From positions 2,232,001-2,296,000 of the forward strand of contig CP002190.1 of assembly GCA_000525675.1 (NCBI GenBank): a stretch of DNA of 64,000 nucleotides, in the 5' to 3' direction. This stretch comes from Bdellovibrio bacteriovorus W (GTDB lineage: Bacteria > Bdellovibrionota > Bdellovibrionia > Bdellovibrionales > Bdellovibrionaceae). A program made the translations under genes and the position numbers. The first letter of the stretch is position 1. Each line of letters starts with the position of its first letter. The notes beneath the pieces are model-generated. The model was not told the origin of the DNA and searched no databases. It worked only from the letters and a program-made list of their open reading frames with translations. This document shows, one piece after another, positions 1 to 8,567 of the stretch.

Positions 1-338
1 CTCGTGTGGGCAAAATGATTCGCCTTACCCGCTTAGATGAGTTGCCACAGCTTTGGAACGTTCTCCGCGGAGACATGAGCTTTGTTGGACCCCGCCCAGA
101 GCGTCCAGAGTTCAATGAAATGCTAAAAAAAGAATTGCCGTTCTATGAACTTCGCCACATCGTACGCCCAGGGATCACGGGTTGGGCGCAGGTACTTTAC
201 CCGTATGGCGCAAGCGTTGAGGACTCTAAGGAGAAGCTTCAGTTTGAGCTCTACTACATCAAGCACAGTGGCACGATGCTCGACCTGCTCATCATCCTAA
301 AAACAATTCGCGTTGTGGTAGGAGCCCGAGGACGTTAA
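1..338 (+). CDS. Polyprenyl-phosphate sugar-1-phosphate transferase, C-terminal part
   Basis: This is the last 111 codons of a bacterial sugar transferase (PF02397 family, as in WcaJ, WbaP and PglC). The reading frame is open to the left edge, so the gene starts outside the window. Visible family motifs are RLDELPQLWNVLRGDMS, the GPRPERPEF motif, and RPGITGWAQV near the C-terminus. Members attach the first sugar phosphate to undecaprenyl phosphate at the inner membrane and so start assembly of a surface polysaccharide. This fits the glycosyltransferase operon just downstream on the other strand. The N-terminal membrane segments are not in the window, so the sugar donor cannot be guessed. Confidence 0.93.
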   Translation, partial: RVGKMIRLTRLDELPQLWNVLRGDMSFVGPRPERPEFNEMLKKELPFYELRHIVRPGITGWAQVLYPYGASVEDSKEKLQFELYYIKHSGTMLDLLIILKTIRVVVGARGR

Positions 339-376
339 CAATTTCTGTATGAATTTATTCGTAAGATTTTAAATCT

Positions 377-408
377 AAAAAGGCTTCCACTAAGGAAGCC
401 TTTTTTTT
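377..408. terminator. Bidirectional Rho-independent terminator
   Basis: GGCTTCC (382-388), loop ACTAA, GGAAGCC (394-400), then eight T. Five A precede the stem, so it can also end transcripts from the minus strand. It serves the sugar transferase and the converging glycosyltransferase operon, whose last codons run into the stem. Confidence 0.85.
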
Positions 409-1556
409 ATCTCCGCCGAGAAAAACTGAGCCTTGGCATCCCAAGTTTCATTCCCCTCTAAGTAAGATAAAGTTCTCTGCGCGTCGAGCTGATGCCCTGC
501 TCTGATCTCTTCAACGTGTGCGATGAAATCCTCAGGACTGTTTCCAAGATACAAATGATCCTTAAAAGTTACAACTTCTGGCAAAGCCGTCGCAATCACA
601 GGTCGCCCTGTGCTTAAGTACTCCTTGAGTTTCAAAGGATTAATATTCTCCGTAAGCTCATTGCGCACATAAGGAAGAATAAAAATATCCATTGAGGAAA
701 TTGTTTGTGGCAGATTTTTATAGGGAACTGGCCCATGAAAATGAATGTTCTTAAGTCCAGAGAGTTCTTCGATTGGGCAGACGACATTTCCATAAATGTG
801 AATTTGGTCTTTTGCCAGAGACTCGGCCATTTTCTTTAAAATTTTTTGATCAGATCTTTCATCAAACAGTCCGAAGTAACAAATTTGCAAAGATTCAAGA
901 CTCGTCACCTTCTTCGGACCTATATTGAAATGCTTAAACTCCACACCGTGAGTTAATAAAAGAGTCTCACTCTTGCCATTGCTTTTTGTTTTTTGCAGCG
1001 ACCGAGAGGTGGCAAAGACGAGGTCTGACTTCTTTAATAAAAGATCTTCCATGTCTTTGACCATCTTATAGTTCAAGCCAGGCCATAGCGAGAACTCATC
1101 CACGCATACATAGACTTTCAAAGACTCATTAAAGTCACCAATATAGTCGGCGGCATTAGGAACGGAGTAAATCGAGACGGGCGACGTTATGCCTTGCGCC
1201 TGAAGAGCTTTACTAACCGTGCGCTGAACACTCCAACGATTTAAACGACGAATGAACGTGAACTGATTCAAGGGAATCATCAAGGGTCGCACGATCGTGA
1301 TATTTTCAGGAACTTGTACGCCCTCATGGGTTACCTGCGGCTTAAACCACTTCGTTACCTTTTCAAGAATTCGGCGTAAATCGTAAAGAGAAAATTTAGG
1401 AGAGCGAATGCCAATGGTTTCAACCCAAATCCATTTGTTAGACGAAAAAAGGGGACGTAAGAGATGCTCCAAAGAATGAGCATGGCGCCCAAAATCTTCG
1501 CCAAAGACGATGACATTTTGATTTTTTAAGAGGTGCTCGCTCTCAATCGAACTCAT
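390..1556 (-). CDS. Glycosyltransferase, GT4-like (GT-B fold)
   Basis: This is the last gene of the minus-strand polysaccharide operon. The protein starts MSSIESEHLL and has a GT-B layout. The C-terminal half carries the donor-side pattern: LESLQICYFGLFDERSD, then IHFHGPVPYKNLPQTISSM and DIFILPYVRNELTENINPLK, where an E-x7-E-like site is replaced by ENINPLKLKEYLSTGRP. It presumably adds one sugar to a lipid-linked intermediate on the cytoplasmic face; donor and acceptor are unknown. The ATG at 1556 is chosen because it overlaps the upstream stop as ATGA, the same coupling used at other junctions of this operon. A TTG six codons further upstream is possible but less likely. Confidence 0.85.
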   Translation of the reverse strand: MSSIESEHLLKNQNVIVFGEDFGRHAHSLEHLLRPLFSSNKWIWVETIGIRSPKFSLYDLRRILEKVTKWFKPQVTHEGVQVPENITIVRPLMIPLNQFTFIRRLNRWSVQRTVSKALQAQGITSPVSIYSVPNAADYIGDFNESLKVYVCVDEFSLWPGLNYKMVKDMEDLLLKKSDLVFATSRSLQKTKSNGKSETLLLTHGVEFKHFNIGPKKVTSLESLQICYFGLFDERSDQKILKKMAESLAKDQIHIYGNVVCPIEELSGLKNIHFHGPVPYKNLPQTISSMDIFILPYVRNELTENINPLKLKEYLSTGRPVIATALPEVVTFKDHLYLGNSPEDFIAHVEEIRAGHQLDAQRTLSYLEGNETWDAKAQFFSAEIKKRLP

Positions 1557-2704
1557 CTTTGGGCCTTTTTCCAAACTTCCACATTGGATTGCTGTTTTAG
1601 AAAAAACTGGAATCCCTTATAAGCTGCTAGGTTCACGTTGCAATAATAGTAAGGCAAATAGAAAATCCCCAAAGAGCGGTGCCGACGATCTTTCTGCCAA
1701 CCGATGAATGCCATCATATAGAACGCAAACTGCAGAACTATAAAGATCGCATAGAAGGCATGTTCTCCCGCAATAATGGCGTTGCTTAAGAAGATACCCG
1801 CCAAGAGCAGCCACATAAAATAGCGAAGCCCCTTATGAATCATGAACTGAAAACCGAACCAGCTTGTGAACGGATTTAGAAGCTGTTTATAGAGACTCAT
1901 GATCTGGATACCACCATAGACCATTCTCGATTTCACATTGAAATCATCTTTAAGAGTGATCGATGCTTCTTCTTCGGTGATCGCCTCTTGATCATAAATC
2001 ACGCGTTTGCCTTGAGAAATAATATCAAACGTAATCACCAAATCATCATTGATGAGTTTTTCATGAACGGGTTTAAAAAGATCTTTTCTTAAAGCAAAGA
2101 TCTCACCATCAGCAGTAGGTATAGATCCCAATCCCGACTCTGCTTGCTTAAGGCGCGATTCATACTGCCAATAGAGACGATCTCCAAGAGACCCCTTGCG
2201 ATCTTCATGCTTTAAGATACTCTTACGTCCGCACACTCCCCCGATGCTTTCATCAGAAAAATGGCGTACAAGTTTACGGACCGCATCTGGTCGAAAAAAT
2301 GAATTCGCGTCTGAGAAAATAATTATTTCGCCCTTTGCTAAAGCTATAGCGCGATTGAGCGCCGCAGTCTTACCCTGACGCTGTGGCTGATAAAGAGAAA
2401 TAACCCCTTGATCAGAAAAACTCTCTGCAATCTTTGGCGTGTCATCTGAAGAACCGTCAGAAACCACAATGTATTCTAACTTTTCTTTGGGATAGTCCAT
2501 CTGCAAATCACTGGCAATTTTCTCTCCAATAATACGAGCCTCATTATAGCCAGCGACAATAAAAGAAACAGATGGAGTGATATCAGCGATCTTATGCTTT
2601 TTCTTAAACACTAAAGCAATTAGTGAAACCAACGCCCCAAACAGAACATAGTGAAGGCAAATCAAGGTAAAGATTATCCAGAATAGAACTTCAACAACGA
2701 TCAT
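1553..2704 (-). CDS. Membrane glycosyltransferase family 2
   Basis: This is a processive-type GT2 enzyme of 383 residues. It has one N-terminal membrane segment (about residues 5-32) and a GT-A catalytic domain with VAGYNEA, the nucleotide-binding DGSSDD, and the metal-binding stretch ending SDANSFF. TADGEIFALRKD and INDDLV are probable acceptor and base regions. Two or three C-terminal membrane helices begin around residue 285. The layout resembles hyaluronan/cellulose/poly-GlcNAc synthase-like GT2 proteins, but the usual QxxRW is replaced by KSRMVYGG, so activity on a growing chain is inference. ATG overlaps the upstream stop (ATGA), implying translational coupling. Confidence 0.88.
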   Translation of the reverse strand: MIVVEVLFWIIFTLICLHYVLFGALVSLIALVFKKKHKIADITPSVSFIVAGYNEARIIGEKIASDLQMDYPKEKLEYIVVSDGSSDDTPKIAESFSDQGVISLYQPQRQGKTAALNRAIALAKGEIIIFSDANSFFRPDAVRKLVRHFSDESIGGVCGRKSILKHEDRKGSLGDRLYWQYESRLKQAESGLGSIPTADGEIFALRKDLFKPVHEKLINDDLVITFDIISQGKRVIYDQEAITEEEASITLKDDFNVKSRMVYGGIQIMSLYKQLLNPFTSWFGFQFMIHKGLRYFMWLLLAGIFLSNAIIAGEHAFYAIFIVLQFAFYMMAFIGWQKDRRHRSLGIFYLPYYYCNVNLAAYKGFQFFLKQQSNVEVWKKAQR

Positions 2705-3939
2705 AACATTCCTCGACGTGCACTCTGAGCAATCCCCGTTAACAAAAACAACTGAACAATAATCAAATCTTTATACGCCATTCCGACAGTCATAGCGGAT
2801 AATAAGATTATCACAAGAGAAGCGATAAGAAAGGGACGAACCTCTATTCGGCTTTTTAATATCCCCCGCCAGGCCCAGAGAATCATTCCTAGAAAAATAA
2901 CTGTCCCAAATAGACCCAATTCAGCGGCTAATCCTAAATAAGTATTATGTACCACAAGAAGTTTCCCCTCTGACTGAAACTCTGGGTAGCGAGTGTTTTC
3001 ATAATAAGAATCTTTGGCGCGATTCATTCCCACACCCAACAAAGGGTGATCTAGAAAAACTTTAATTCCATTTTCATAAGTGAGAACTCTATCAGAACTC
3101 GATTTATCTTTGATCTCAGAAAACCTTTTAAATAGCGGAGTTTGAGAGCCAATCACCAAAACAAGAATCACTCCGACAACAGCAGAGACAAATACTGGTA
3201 AAAGTCCGATTTTTTTTGCGCGAATAAAGTGATATGTCACAATCCCCACACCTACAATGAGCGCCATCAATCCCATACGAGACTCGGTAACGACCGCGCA
3301 ACCCGCAAGATAAGCAGTGAACCCAAGGTATAGGAGTCCAAGATCTGAGCGCCTCTTCTTAAAAAATTCTTGAGCTTGCAAAAGAGCTAAAGGAACGGTC
3401 ATAGAGAAAAAGGCGCACAAAAAATTAGGATCTCCATGGCGAATACTTAGCGTGGGACGATCATCATACTCCCGCGCCTCATGAAGGACGAAATAACGAA
3501 AAAGAAAATACAATCCCAGTATCACATAGAAAATAACCACAGAATTTAAAAGAATATTCTGAGTCTCTTTTTTCAAAGCAAAATAATAAACAAATGGCAC
3601 AAAGATCAGAATTTTCAAAAAACTCTTGAATTCTGGATCTTCTAGAATCGTAAAATAGTCCCCCATTACAAAGGAACTCAAAAGCGGACTCAAAGCAAAT
3701 ACCAGAGATAAAAGGGAGGGAAAGAATAAGGGATGAGAGTAATCAAACCTCTTCCCTTCAAAAAAAACAATGTAGTGAAGACTCGTGCCTACGGCCGCTA
3801 ATAACAAAAGCAGCTCAATGTGCAGGCTCAATAGAATCGGCACTTCAAGATGCAATGTTGTCACCATCAATGCCAGATAGGACAATATTGCAATCAAAGG
3901 TAAATGAGCCGACTCGCTCAGCTTGCGCAAATATAGCAT
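2701..3939 (-). CDS. O-antigen ligase / polymerase family membrane protein (Wzy_C)
   Basis: This is a 412-residue protein with about ten to twelve hydrophobic segments across its length. It has the large periplasmic loop and C-terminal signature of the O-antigen ligase/Wzy_C family (PF04932): LGVGMNRAKDSYYENTRYPEF followed by VVHNTYLGLAAELGLFG. The conserved HNTYL histidine, the ligase catalytic candidate, is present. Such proteins either polymerise lipid-linked repeat units or ligate the glycan to lipid A core. Next to a Wzz-like protein and with a flippase in the locus, a Wzy-type polymerase is the better guess, but the sequence alone cannot separate the two roles. Start ATG overlaps the upstream TAA by one base. 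Confidence 0.86.
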   Translation of the reverse strand: MLYLRKLSESAHLPLIAILSYLALMVTTLHLEVPILLSLHIELLLLLAAVGTSLHYIVFFEGKRFDYSHPLFFPSLLSLVFALSPLLSSFVMGDYFTILEDPEFKSFLKILIFVPFVYYFALKKETQNILLNSVVIFYVILGLYFLFRYFVLHEAREYDDRPTLSIRHGDPNFLCAFFSMTVPLALLQAQEFFKKRRSDLGLLYLGFTAYLAGCAVVTESRMGLMALIVGVGIVTYHFIRAKKIGLLPVFVSAVVGVILVLVIGSQTPLFKRFSEIKDKSSSDRVLTYENGIKVFLDHPLLGVGMNRAKDSYYENTRYPEFQSEGKLLVVHNTYLGLAAELGLFGTVIFLGMILWAWRGILKSRIEVRPFLIASLVIILLSAMTVGMAYKDLIIVQLFLLTGIAQSARRGML

Positions 3940-4688
3940 TAGTCTTTCTTGCTCAAAAGATACTTTAAGTACTCAAACGATAGACCCATAAGAGCCCCAA
4001 GAATCGCCGCAATAAGAACCAACGCCAAAGGCCTTGGCCAAATAGGATGAGTATTCAACGCTGGTTTTGAAACAACTTGAAAGATTTTTTCTTTCTGAGA
4101 TTGAGCCAAGGTGTTTTCAAATTTCAACTTCATGAGCTTGTCTTGATAGTAATCATAGTCCGTGGACTTTTTATTCATCTTCGCGAGATCTTTCTCAAGA
4201 CTGCCTATTAAAGAAATAAAGTCTTTCTGGTCCTTTTCCACAGCCAAGTACTTCAATTGATTGAAGACGTATTGATTTAAGTCCAAACCCAACTCAGGGC
4301 GAGTCGTTCGCACTTCGATAATATAATTATTCTCGTCAGCTCCCGTGAATTGGACTTTTACCATGTCACGGATACTTTTTAGTTTTTCATACTGACTGGT
4401 AAATTCTTTAGCAAAGGCTTTGCCATTTTTGTTTTCACGCAGAAACTTATTAATAAGATCATCCGTCAACAATGCACTTTGCATGTTTAATCCATCGCGA
4501 ATCCAAATCCAACGATTACGACCCTCATCCCAGCCACGATCTGGATTTTCTACCTTCATTCTAAATATGGCTGCACGACTGGTAATTAAATAGACCTTCG
4601 GAGTATTTAAAACATAGACAATAGCAAGAGCTGCCATTATCAAAGCAGAGATTAAGGTCAATAAGTGCCTGCGAATCAAATCCATCAT
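3939..4688 (-). CDS. Wzz-like polysaccharide chain-length protein
   Basis: This is a 249-residue protein with two membrane segments, one near residues 8-28 and one near residues 217-240. Between them lies a mostly helical, charged periplasmic region (residues 30-215) with coiled-coil character. A proline-rich PALNTHPIWPRPLAL stretch precedes the second helix, the hallmark of polysaccharide co-polymerases (Wzz/GumC). No Walker motifs or tyrosine tail follow, so it lacks the BY-kinase domain of Wzc-type proteins. It probably sets chain length together with the neighbouring ligase/polymerase. Two ATG codons in a row overlap the upstream stop (ATGATGA). Confidence 0.85.
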   Translation of the reverse strand: MMDLIRRHLLTLISALIMAALAIVYVLNTPKVYLITSRAAIFRMKVENPDRGWDEGRNRWIWIRDGLNMQSALLTDDLINKFLRENKNGKAFAKEFTSQYEKLKSIRDMVKVQFTGADENNYIIEVRTTRPELGLDLNQYVFNQLKYLAVEKDQKDFISLIGSLEKDLAKMNKKSTDYDYYQDKLMKLKFENTLAQSQKEKIFQVVSKPALNTHPIWPRPLALVLIAAILGALMGLSFEYLKYLLSKKD

Positions 4689-5869
4689 AGTGTTACCTGC
4701 TTTTGATTTTCAAAAATTGCCTTTACGCTTTTTTCCATATCTAAAGACATTTCATTTTTATTATATGCTAATACAGCCATAGCCTCTTTCTCAACTTTGG
4801 AAAGAGCTACCGCCTTAAGAACTGTTGCCAAAAAATCTGTGCGATTAAAGACAACTCCGCTAGCGCCATCTTCCACTTCTAAACCTCTCCAGCCAATGCC
4901 CGTAGATAGGATCGGAAGATGACTAGCTATGAACTCGATCATCTTCACATTAACCCCCGAGCCTGCGTCCATGGGATTGAATCCAAAGTCTGCCATGGCG
5001 AGACAATCTTTCATATCATCCACACGCCCTAGAACTCGCAAAGTAGGAGTGTTTATTTTTTCTTCACTCACAGTCCCCGCTACTACAATCAAAACACCGG
5101 CTCTTTCTAGTTCTTGCGCGTATTGGGTGGCCACACCCTTGATATACTCAAAGGCCTCTACATTCGGCCCGTAGGTCGACCCTGAGAAGAGCAAAACATT
5201 TACTGATTCTTGGATCCCTAAACGAGCTCGCACTTGAGAACGTCGAAGATGCAAGGAGTGAAACTTCTCAAGGTTAAGACCGTTAGGTACAATCACCGAC
5301 TTTTGCAAAAGCTGCGGAACCGTATCAATAAATTTCTGTTGATCTTGCGGGCTACAAAAAATGATTTTTTCAGCCTTGCTAAAACACTTATTTTCCAGCC
5401 AGCGAACGACCCTTGCCAAGAACGGACGGTCTTTCCAGAGTTCAAACTCCGCATTGTGCGTATTCACCCAAATCTCAGCAGAACCACGATTCAACAAAGG
5501 CATCAGAAACGGAAAATCTAAAACAACAAGATCAGCCTCTCTAAGAAGCTGTTTCAATCTCCGGGGCGTATATATTTTTAACAGCGCCGTTACCCAAAGA
5601 GGAGGAAGCTCCAGGCGATAGGATAGAAGCTGTATAACTCCGAAAAGAGGATTCATATCAACCACTTCATTGAGGTTTTGGCTAAGCTTGTTCTCAAAGC
5701 TCTTCCGCCTTTGCAGATAATCTTCTTTACGACCCGTTAAAGAATACACAGTGACTTCAAATCCTTGCGACACTAGGGCCTCGCAGAAATGCGCGGATCT
5801 CAGCTGTCCTCCAGAAAGAGCTGGATATATTTGCAAGCTTGAAATAAACAGGGCCTTCTTCACGTTCAT
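4685..5869 (-). CDS. Glycosyltransferase, GT4 family
   Basis: This is the first gene of the minus-strand operon. It is a 394-residue GT-B enzyme. The N-terminal domain has the group-1 glycine loop (SGGQLRSAHFCEAL) and WVNTHNAEFELW. The C-terminal domain has VVPNGLNLEKF, LLFSGSTYGPNVEA, VLGRVDDMKDCLAMADF and GSGVNVKMIEFIASHLPILST, which is the usual donor-binding helix with its ExxA-like glutamate. It resembles transferases of exosortase-type exopolysaccharide loci. The product sugar cannot be inferred. The ATG at 5869 is the only sensible start. The 192-base gap to the divergent gene at 6062 must hold the promoters of both units, but I could not assign a convincing pair of boxes. Confidence 0.88.
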   Translation of the reverse strand: MNVKKALFISSLQIYPALSGGQLRSAHFCEALVSQGFEVTVYSLTGRKEDYLQRRKSFENKLSQNLNEVVDMNPLFGVIQLLSYRLELPPLWVTALLKIYTPRRLKQLLREADLVVLDFPFLMPLLNRGSAEIWVNTHNAEFELWKDRPFLARVVRWLENKCFSKAEKIIFCSPQDQQKFIDTVPQLLQKSVIVPNGLNLEKFHSLHLRRSQVRARLGIQESVNVLLFSGSTYGPNVEAFEYIKGVATQYAQELERAGVLIVVAGTVSEEKINTPTLRVLGRVDDMKDCLAMADFGFNPMDAGSGVNVKMIEFIASHLPILSTGIGWRGLEVEDGASGVVFNRTDFLATVLKAVALSKVEKEAMAVLAYNKNEMSLDMEKSVKAIFENQKQVTL

Positions 5870-6061
5870 CCTACTTTGTAGAGTCCTATCGGAATAAACA
5901 ATCTAAAGAGAGTTCGCAAGAGTCGAGAAAGTTTTAGAAATTTACTCGCTGCCGACCAAAAGTTAGACACCTGTATTTGAGCAGTACATATCCTCTCTTA
6001 TTTACACTATGGCTGCGGTGCTATTTTAATCTGCTCGCGGATAAGGTAAAACCGCCCAACG

Positions 6062-7153
6062 ATGATTAAGAAGAACGTTTTGCACTTAGTTGAATATCTC
6101 TACCTTGGGGGAATCGAAAGACTCCTCGAGCAGCTTGCCCAAGCTACACAGTCAGGTGCAAATCTTTATTTCTTTACCTATGAGACTCAAACTCTATCTG
6201 GAATTGGTAAGTCTATTCAAGATCAGGGTTTTCCAGTCATGACTTATAAGAAAAGTGCTGGCAGAGATTGGAAGCTCTTCAAACGCCTCTGCCAAGTTAT
6301 TCAGGAAAATAAAATCGAAGTCGTTCATACACATGATTTCGGGCCGATGGAGTACGCAGTTCTTTTAAAACTAAGATTTCCTCATCTTCGCCTGATCCAC
6401 ACACAGCACACGATGCATCACTTTGTCGATAAGGCCCACTATCGATTGTTCTTTCAAGCAGCAAGCTACTTCTACTTTCAAGTCATTGCAGTGTCAGACT
6501 TTGTAAGAAACCTTTTGCTCGAAAGCTGCCCTCTTGTAAATCGCCGTGCCCTTGTGGTCATTCCGAATGGAGTTGATACAGAGAAATTCTCCCCGCAAAA
6601 ATCCTTCGGCGTACTTAGCGAAAAGCTTCGTCTTGTGAGCATTTCTAGAATTTCTAAGGAGAAAAATCTCGATTATCTCTTTAAAACCTGCGCCCTGCTC
6701 AAAGAAAACGACATCCCGTTTGAACTCCACCATGCAGGAACCTCCAAGTCTTCGGAGGAAACCGAGCGTATTAAATGCTACTTAAGAGACCAACGCATCG
6801 ACTCTGAAGTCACACTCCATGGCTTTTCCGACAATCCGGCAACTATTTTAGCACGGGGAGATATCTTCGTAAGCCCATCAGCAAAGGAGGGTCATCCCGT
6901 GGCTCTGCTAGAGGCTATGGCAAGTGAAAAAATCTGTCTTGTCAGTGACATTCCCCCTCATCGAGAAACGGCACAAGGAGTGCTTGACTTATTCGACATT
7001 CAAGATGAAAAGGCCTTGTTTAATAAACTTAAGGCTATATACGAGCAAAATCCAAATTTTGAAAAAATGCGCAAAGATTCACGCGCGCTCATTATTAAAC
7101 ACTTCTCATTAAATAGCATGGCAGGTAGATATGTTGAGCTTTACCAACAATAG
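6062..7153 (+). CDS. Glycosyltransferase, GT4 family
   Basis: This is a 363-residue GT-B enzyme, divergent from the operon above. The N-terminal acceptor domain begins LHLVEYLYLGGIERLLEQLA (GG loop) and contains VVHTHDFGPMEYAVLL and IHTQHTMHHF. The donor domain shows VIPNGVDTEKFSP, LVSISRISKEKNLDYL, VTLHGFSDNPATIL and DIFVSPSAKEGHPVALLEAMASE, the classical E-x7-E motif. It probably transfers a nucleotide-activated sugar in the cytoplasm to the lipid-linked repeat of this locus. The stop codon lies 23 bases inside the deacetylase gene, so the two are translated as a pair. Confidence 0.92.
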   Translation: MIKKNVLHLVEYLYLGGIERLLEQLAQATQSGANLYFFTYETQTLSGIGKSIQDQGFPVMTYKKSAGRDWKLFKRLCQVIQENKIEVVHTHDFGPMEYAVLLKLRFPHLRLIHTQHTMHHFVDKAHYRLFFQAASYFYFQVIAVSDFVRNLLLESCPLVNRRALVVIPNGVDTEKFSPQKSFGVLSEKLRLVSISRISKEKNLDYLFKTCALLKENDIPFELHHAGTSKSSEETERIKCYLRDQRIDSEVTLHGFSDNPATILARGDIFVSPSAKEGHPVALLEAMASEKICLVSDIPPHRETAQGVLDLFDIQDEKALFNKLKAIYEQNPNFEKMRKDSRALIIKHFSLNSMAGRYVELYQQ

Positions 7154-8060
7154 AGAATTAAAACATCCAATAGCCTTAAGCTTTGACGTTGAGGACTGGT
7201 TCACAGTTCGCAATATGCGCGATTTCATTTCTGACGATCAATGGGATGAACAAGAACAACGTGTCGACGTTGGAATGAACTTCATTCTTGATGCTCTTAA
7301 AGAAAAAAACATCAAATCTACATTCTTCATCCTAGGCTGGGTTGCCGACCGTTGCCCAGAGCTAGTAAAGAGAATCTCCGACGAGGGGCATGAAATTGCC
7401 TGTCACGGTTACCAGCATACGCCGGTGGATCTTCTAACTCCTGAAGCTTTTGAAGCTGACCTTCGTAAAGCCATCAAAGCCATCGAAGCCGTCACTGGGC
7501 AAGTTCCTAAGGGTTTCCGCGCACCTAGTTTTTCAATCACCAAGAAAACAGCGTGGGCGATTCCTATCCTTAAGAACTGTGGCATCGAATATGACAGCAG
7601 TATCTTTACAACAACTCATCCTGATTACGGTGTTCAAGACTTTCCAACAAAGGTCACAAGCACACATGATCTGGTAGAAGTTCCTCTTGTTAGAAGTACA
7701 CTTTTCGGTGCGAAGGTTCCTGTTTGCGGTGGTGGTTACTTCCGTATGCTTCCTTATTCATTCACAAAGGCAGCCTTAGATCAGGATCTAAAAACTTCTC
7801 CGATGGTTATGTATTTCCACCCATGGGAGTTCGATCCTGAACAACCACAAATGGATCTGCCAATGGTGAAGTCTTTTAGACATTACGTAGGTCTAAAAAA
7901 GAATCGCGAAAAGTTCATGAGTCTTTTAAATGACTATAGCTTCATCACGATGGAACAACTCGTAGCAAATGCCAAAGCTATGGGTCCACTTCCTGAGTAC
8001 CGTTTCCAGTCTTTGGAGAAAACTCCAAACGGTCTTCTCCTTCCACAGTTTGCAAACTAA
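7131..8060 (+). CDS. Polysaccharide deacetylase, DUF3473/XrtA-associated type
   Basis: This is a 309-residue NodB-fold hydrolase (CE4). Motif 1 is SFDVEDWF with the base and metal aspartates, motif 2 is HGYQH with the metal histidines, and motif 3 is FRAPSFS. The C-terminal part with MVMYFHPWEFDPEQP, a marker of the DUF3473 subgroup linked to exosortase-type exopolysaccharide clusters, follows the catalytic domain. It likely removes acetyl groups from N-acetylated sugars of the exported glycan. No signal peptide is visible, as in other members of this subgroup. The gene overlaps the preceding transferase by 23 bases. Its terminator was broken by the adjacent IS element. Confidence 0.93.
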   Translation: MLSFTNNRELKHPIALSFDVEDWFTVRNMRDFISDDQWDEQEQRVDVGMNFILDALKEKNIKSTFFILGWVADRCPELVKRISDEGHEIACHGYQHTPVDLLTPEAFEADLRKAIKAIEAVTGQVPKGFRAPSFSITKKTAWAIPILKNCGIEYDSSIFTTTHPDYGVQDFPTKVTSTHDLVEVPLVRSTLFGAKVPVCGGGYFRMLPYSFTKAALDQDLKTSPMVMYFHPWEFDPEQPQMDLPMVKSFRHYVGLKKNREKFMSLLNDYSFITMEQLVANAKAMGPLPEYRFQSLEKTPNGLLLPQFAN

Positions 8061-8064
8061 AATA

Positions 8065-8080
8065 AAAAAGGCCGGTTGAA
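8065..8080. terminator. Left half of a terminator split by the IS element
   Basis: AAAAAAGGCCGGTT followed by GAA. With the right half at 9456-9470 it would rebuild a perfect hairpin (GGCCGGTT, loop GAAA, AACCGGCC, T6). It was probably a bidirectional terminator between the deacetylase and the converging ATP-grasp gene. Confidence 0.85.
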
Positions 8081-8120
8081 TGATCTGTACCCCAAAATCC
8101 GGACACAAAAATAAAAGACC
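8081..8120. repeat. Left terminal inverted repeat of the IS3 element
   Basis: The first 17 bases are TGATCTGTACCCCAAAA, identical to the right end. After that the two ends agree at GGACA and AAATAAAAG with a few mismatches and one indel. Confidence 0.9.
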
Positions 8121-8162
8121 CTGTCCAGTTTTTGGGGTATTTTCGTATTTGAGAGGCAGATC

Positions 8163-8567
8163 ATGGGTTCATTTACAGCAAAAGATCGCAAAGATCTTGA
8201 GAACAATCAAAATGTTTTAAAGGTAACAACCTCTAACGTTACCTATACTCCAGAGTTTAAGGTTAAGGCTTTGAAGCTCCGTCAAGATGGGCTAATGCCT
8301 TCAGAAATATTTAAAGATGCCGGAATCAACCTTTCTCTCTTCGGCAAAGACTACCCCAGAAAGTGTATCCAGCGTTGGGCGAAGATGTCTCAAAAAGACG
8401 GTGGATTAAAGAAGGAGCGTCGAGGAGTTAATTCTACTGGGCGCCCCAAGGGGCTTCGGTTTAAATCAGCAGAAGAAGAAATTGCTTATTTGCGCGCGGA
8501 GAATGATTTCCTAAAAAAGCTCCACGCCTTGGAGGCAAGATACGCAAACAAGAAAAGTTCGCGTTAA
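8163..8567 (+). CDS. IS3-family transposase OrfA (helix-turn-helix protein)
   Basis: This is a 134-residue DNA-binding subunit of the IS. The central part (YTPEFKVKALKLRQDGLMPSEIFKDAGI, then KCIQRWAKM) is a helix-turn-helix. The C-terminal EEEIAYLRAENDFLKKLHALEA stretch is the leucine-zipper-like coiled coil typical of OrfA. An AGAGGCAGATC leader gives a weak ribosome site before ATG 8163. Ribosomes that slip at 8513-8519 make the OrfAB transposase. Those that do not slip stop at 8567 and make OrfA alone, which in relatives represses transposition. Confidence 0.9.
   Translation: MGSFTAKDRKDLENNQNVLKVTTSNVTYTPEFKVKALKLRQDGLMPSEIFKDAGINLSLFGKDYPRKCIQRWAKMSQKDGGLKKERRGVNSTGRPKGLRFKSAEEEIAYLRAENDFLKKLHALEARYANKKSSR
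8498..8519 (+). promoter_or_regulatory. Programmed -1 ribosomal frameshift signal
   Basis: The heptamer A AAA AAG lies at 8513-8519 and is read in the orfA frame as X XXY YYZ. GGAGA (8498-8502) lies 10 bases upstream, the right distance for a stimulatory internal Shine-Dalgarno. The orfB frame opens at 8507, so the slip falls inside the permitted overlap. Confidence 0.85.

Noticed and set aside
5870-6061. Promoter pair between the two divergent glycosyltransferase units
   Set aside because: TTGAGC at 5977 and TACACT at 6003 were considered, but the spacer is 20 bases and the boxes match poorly.
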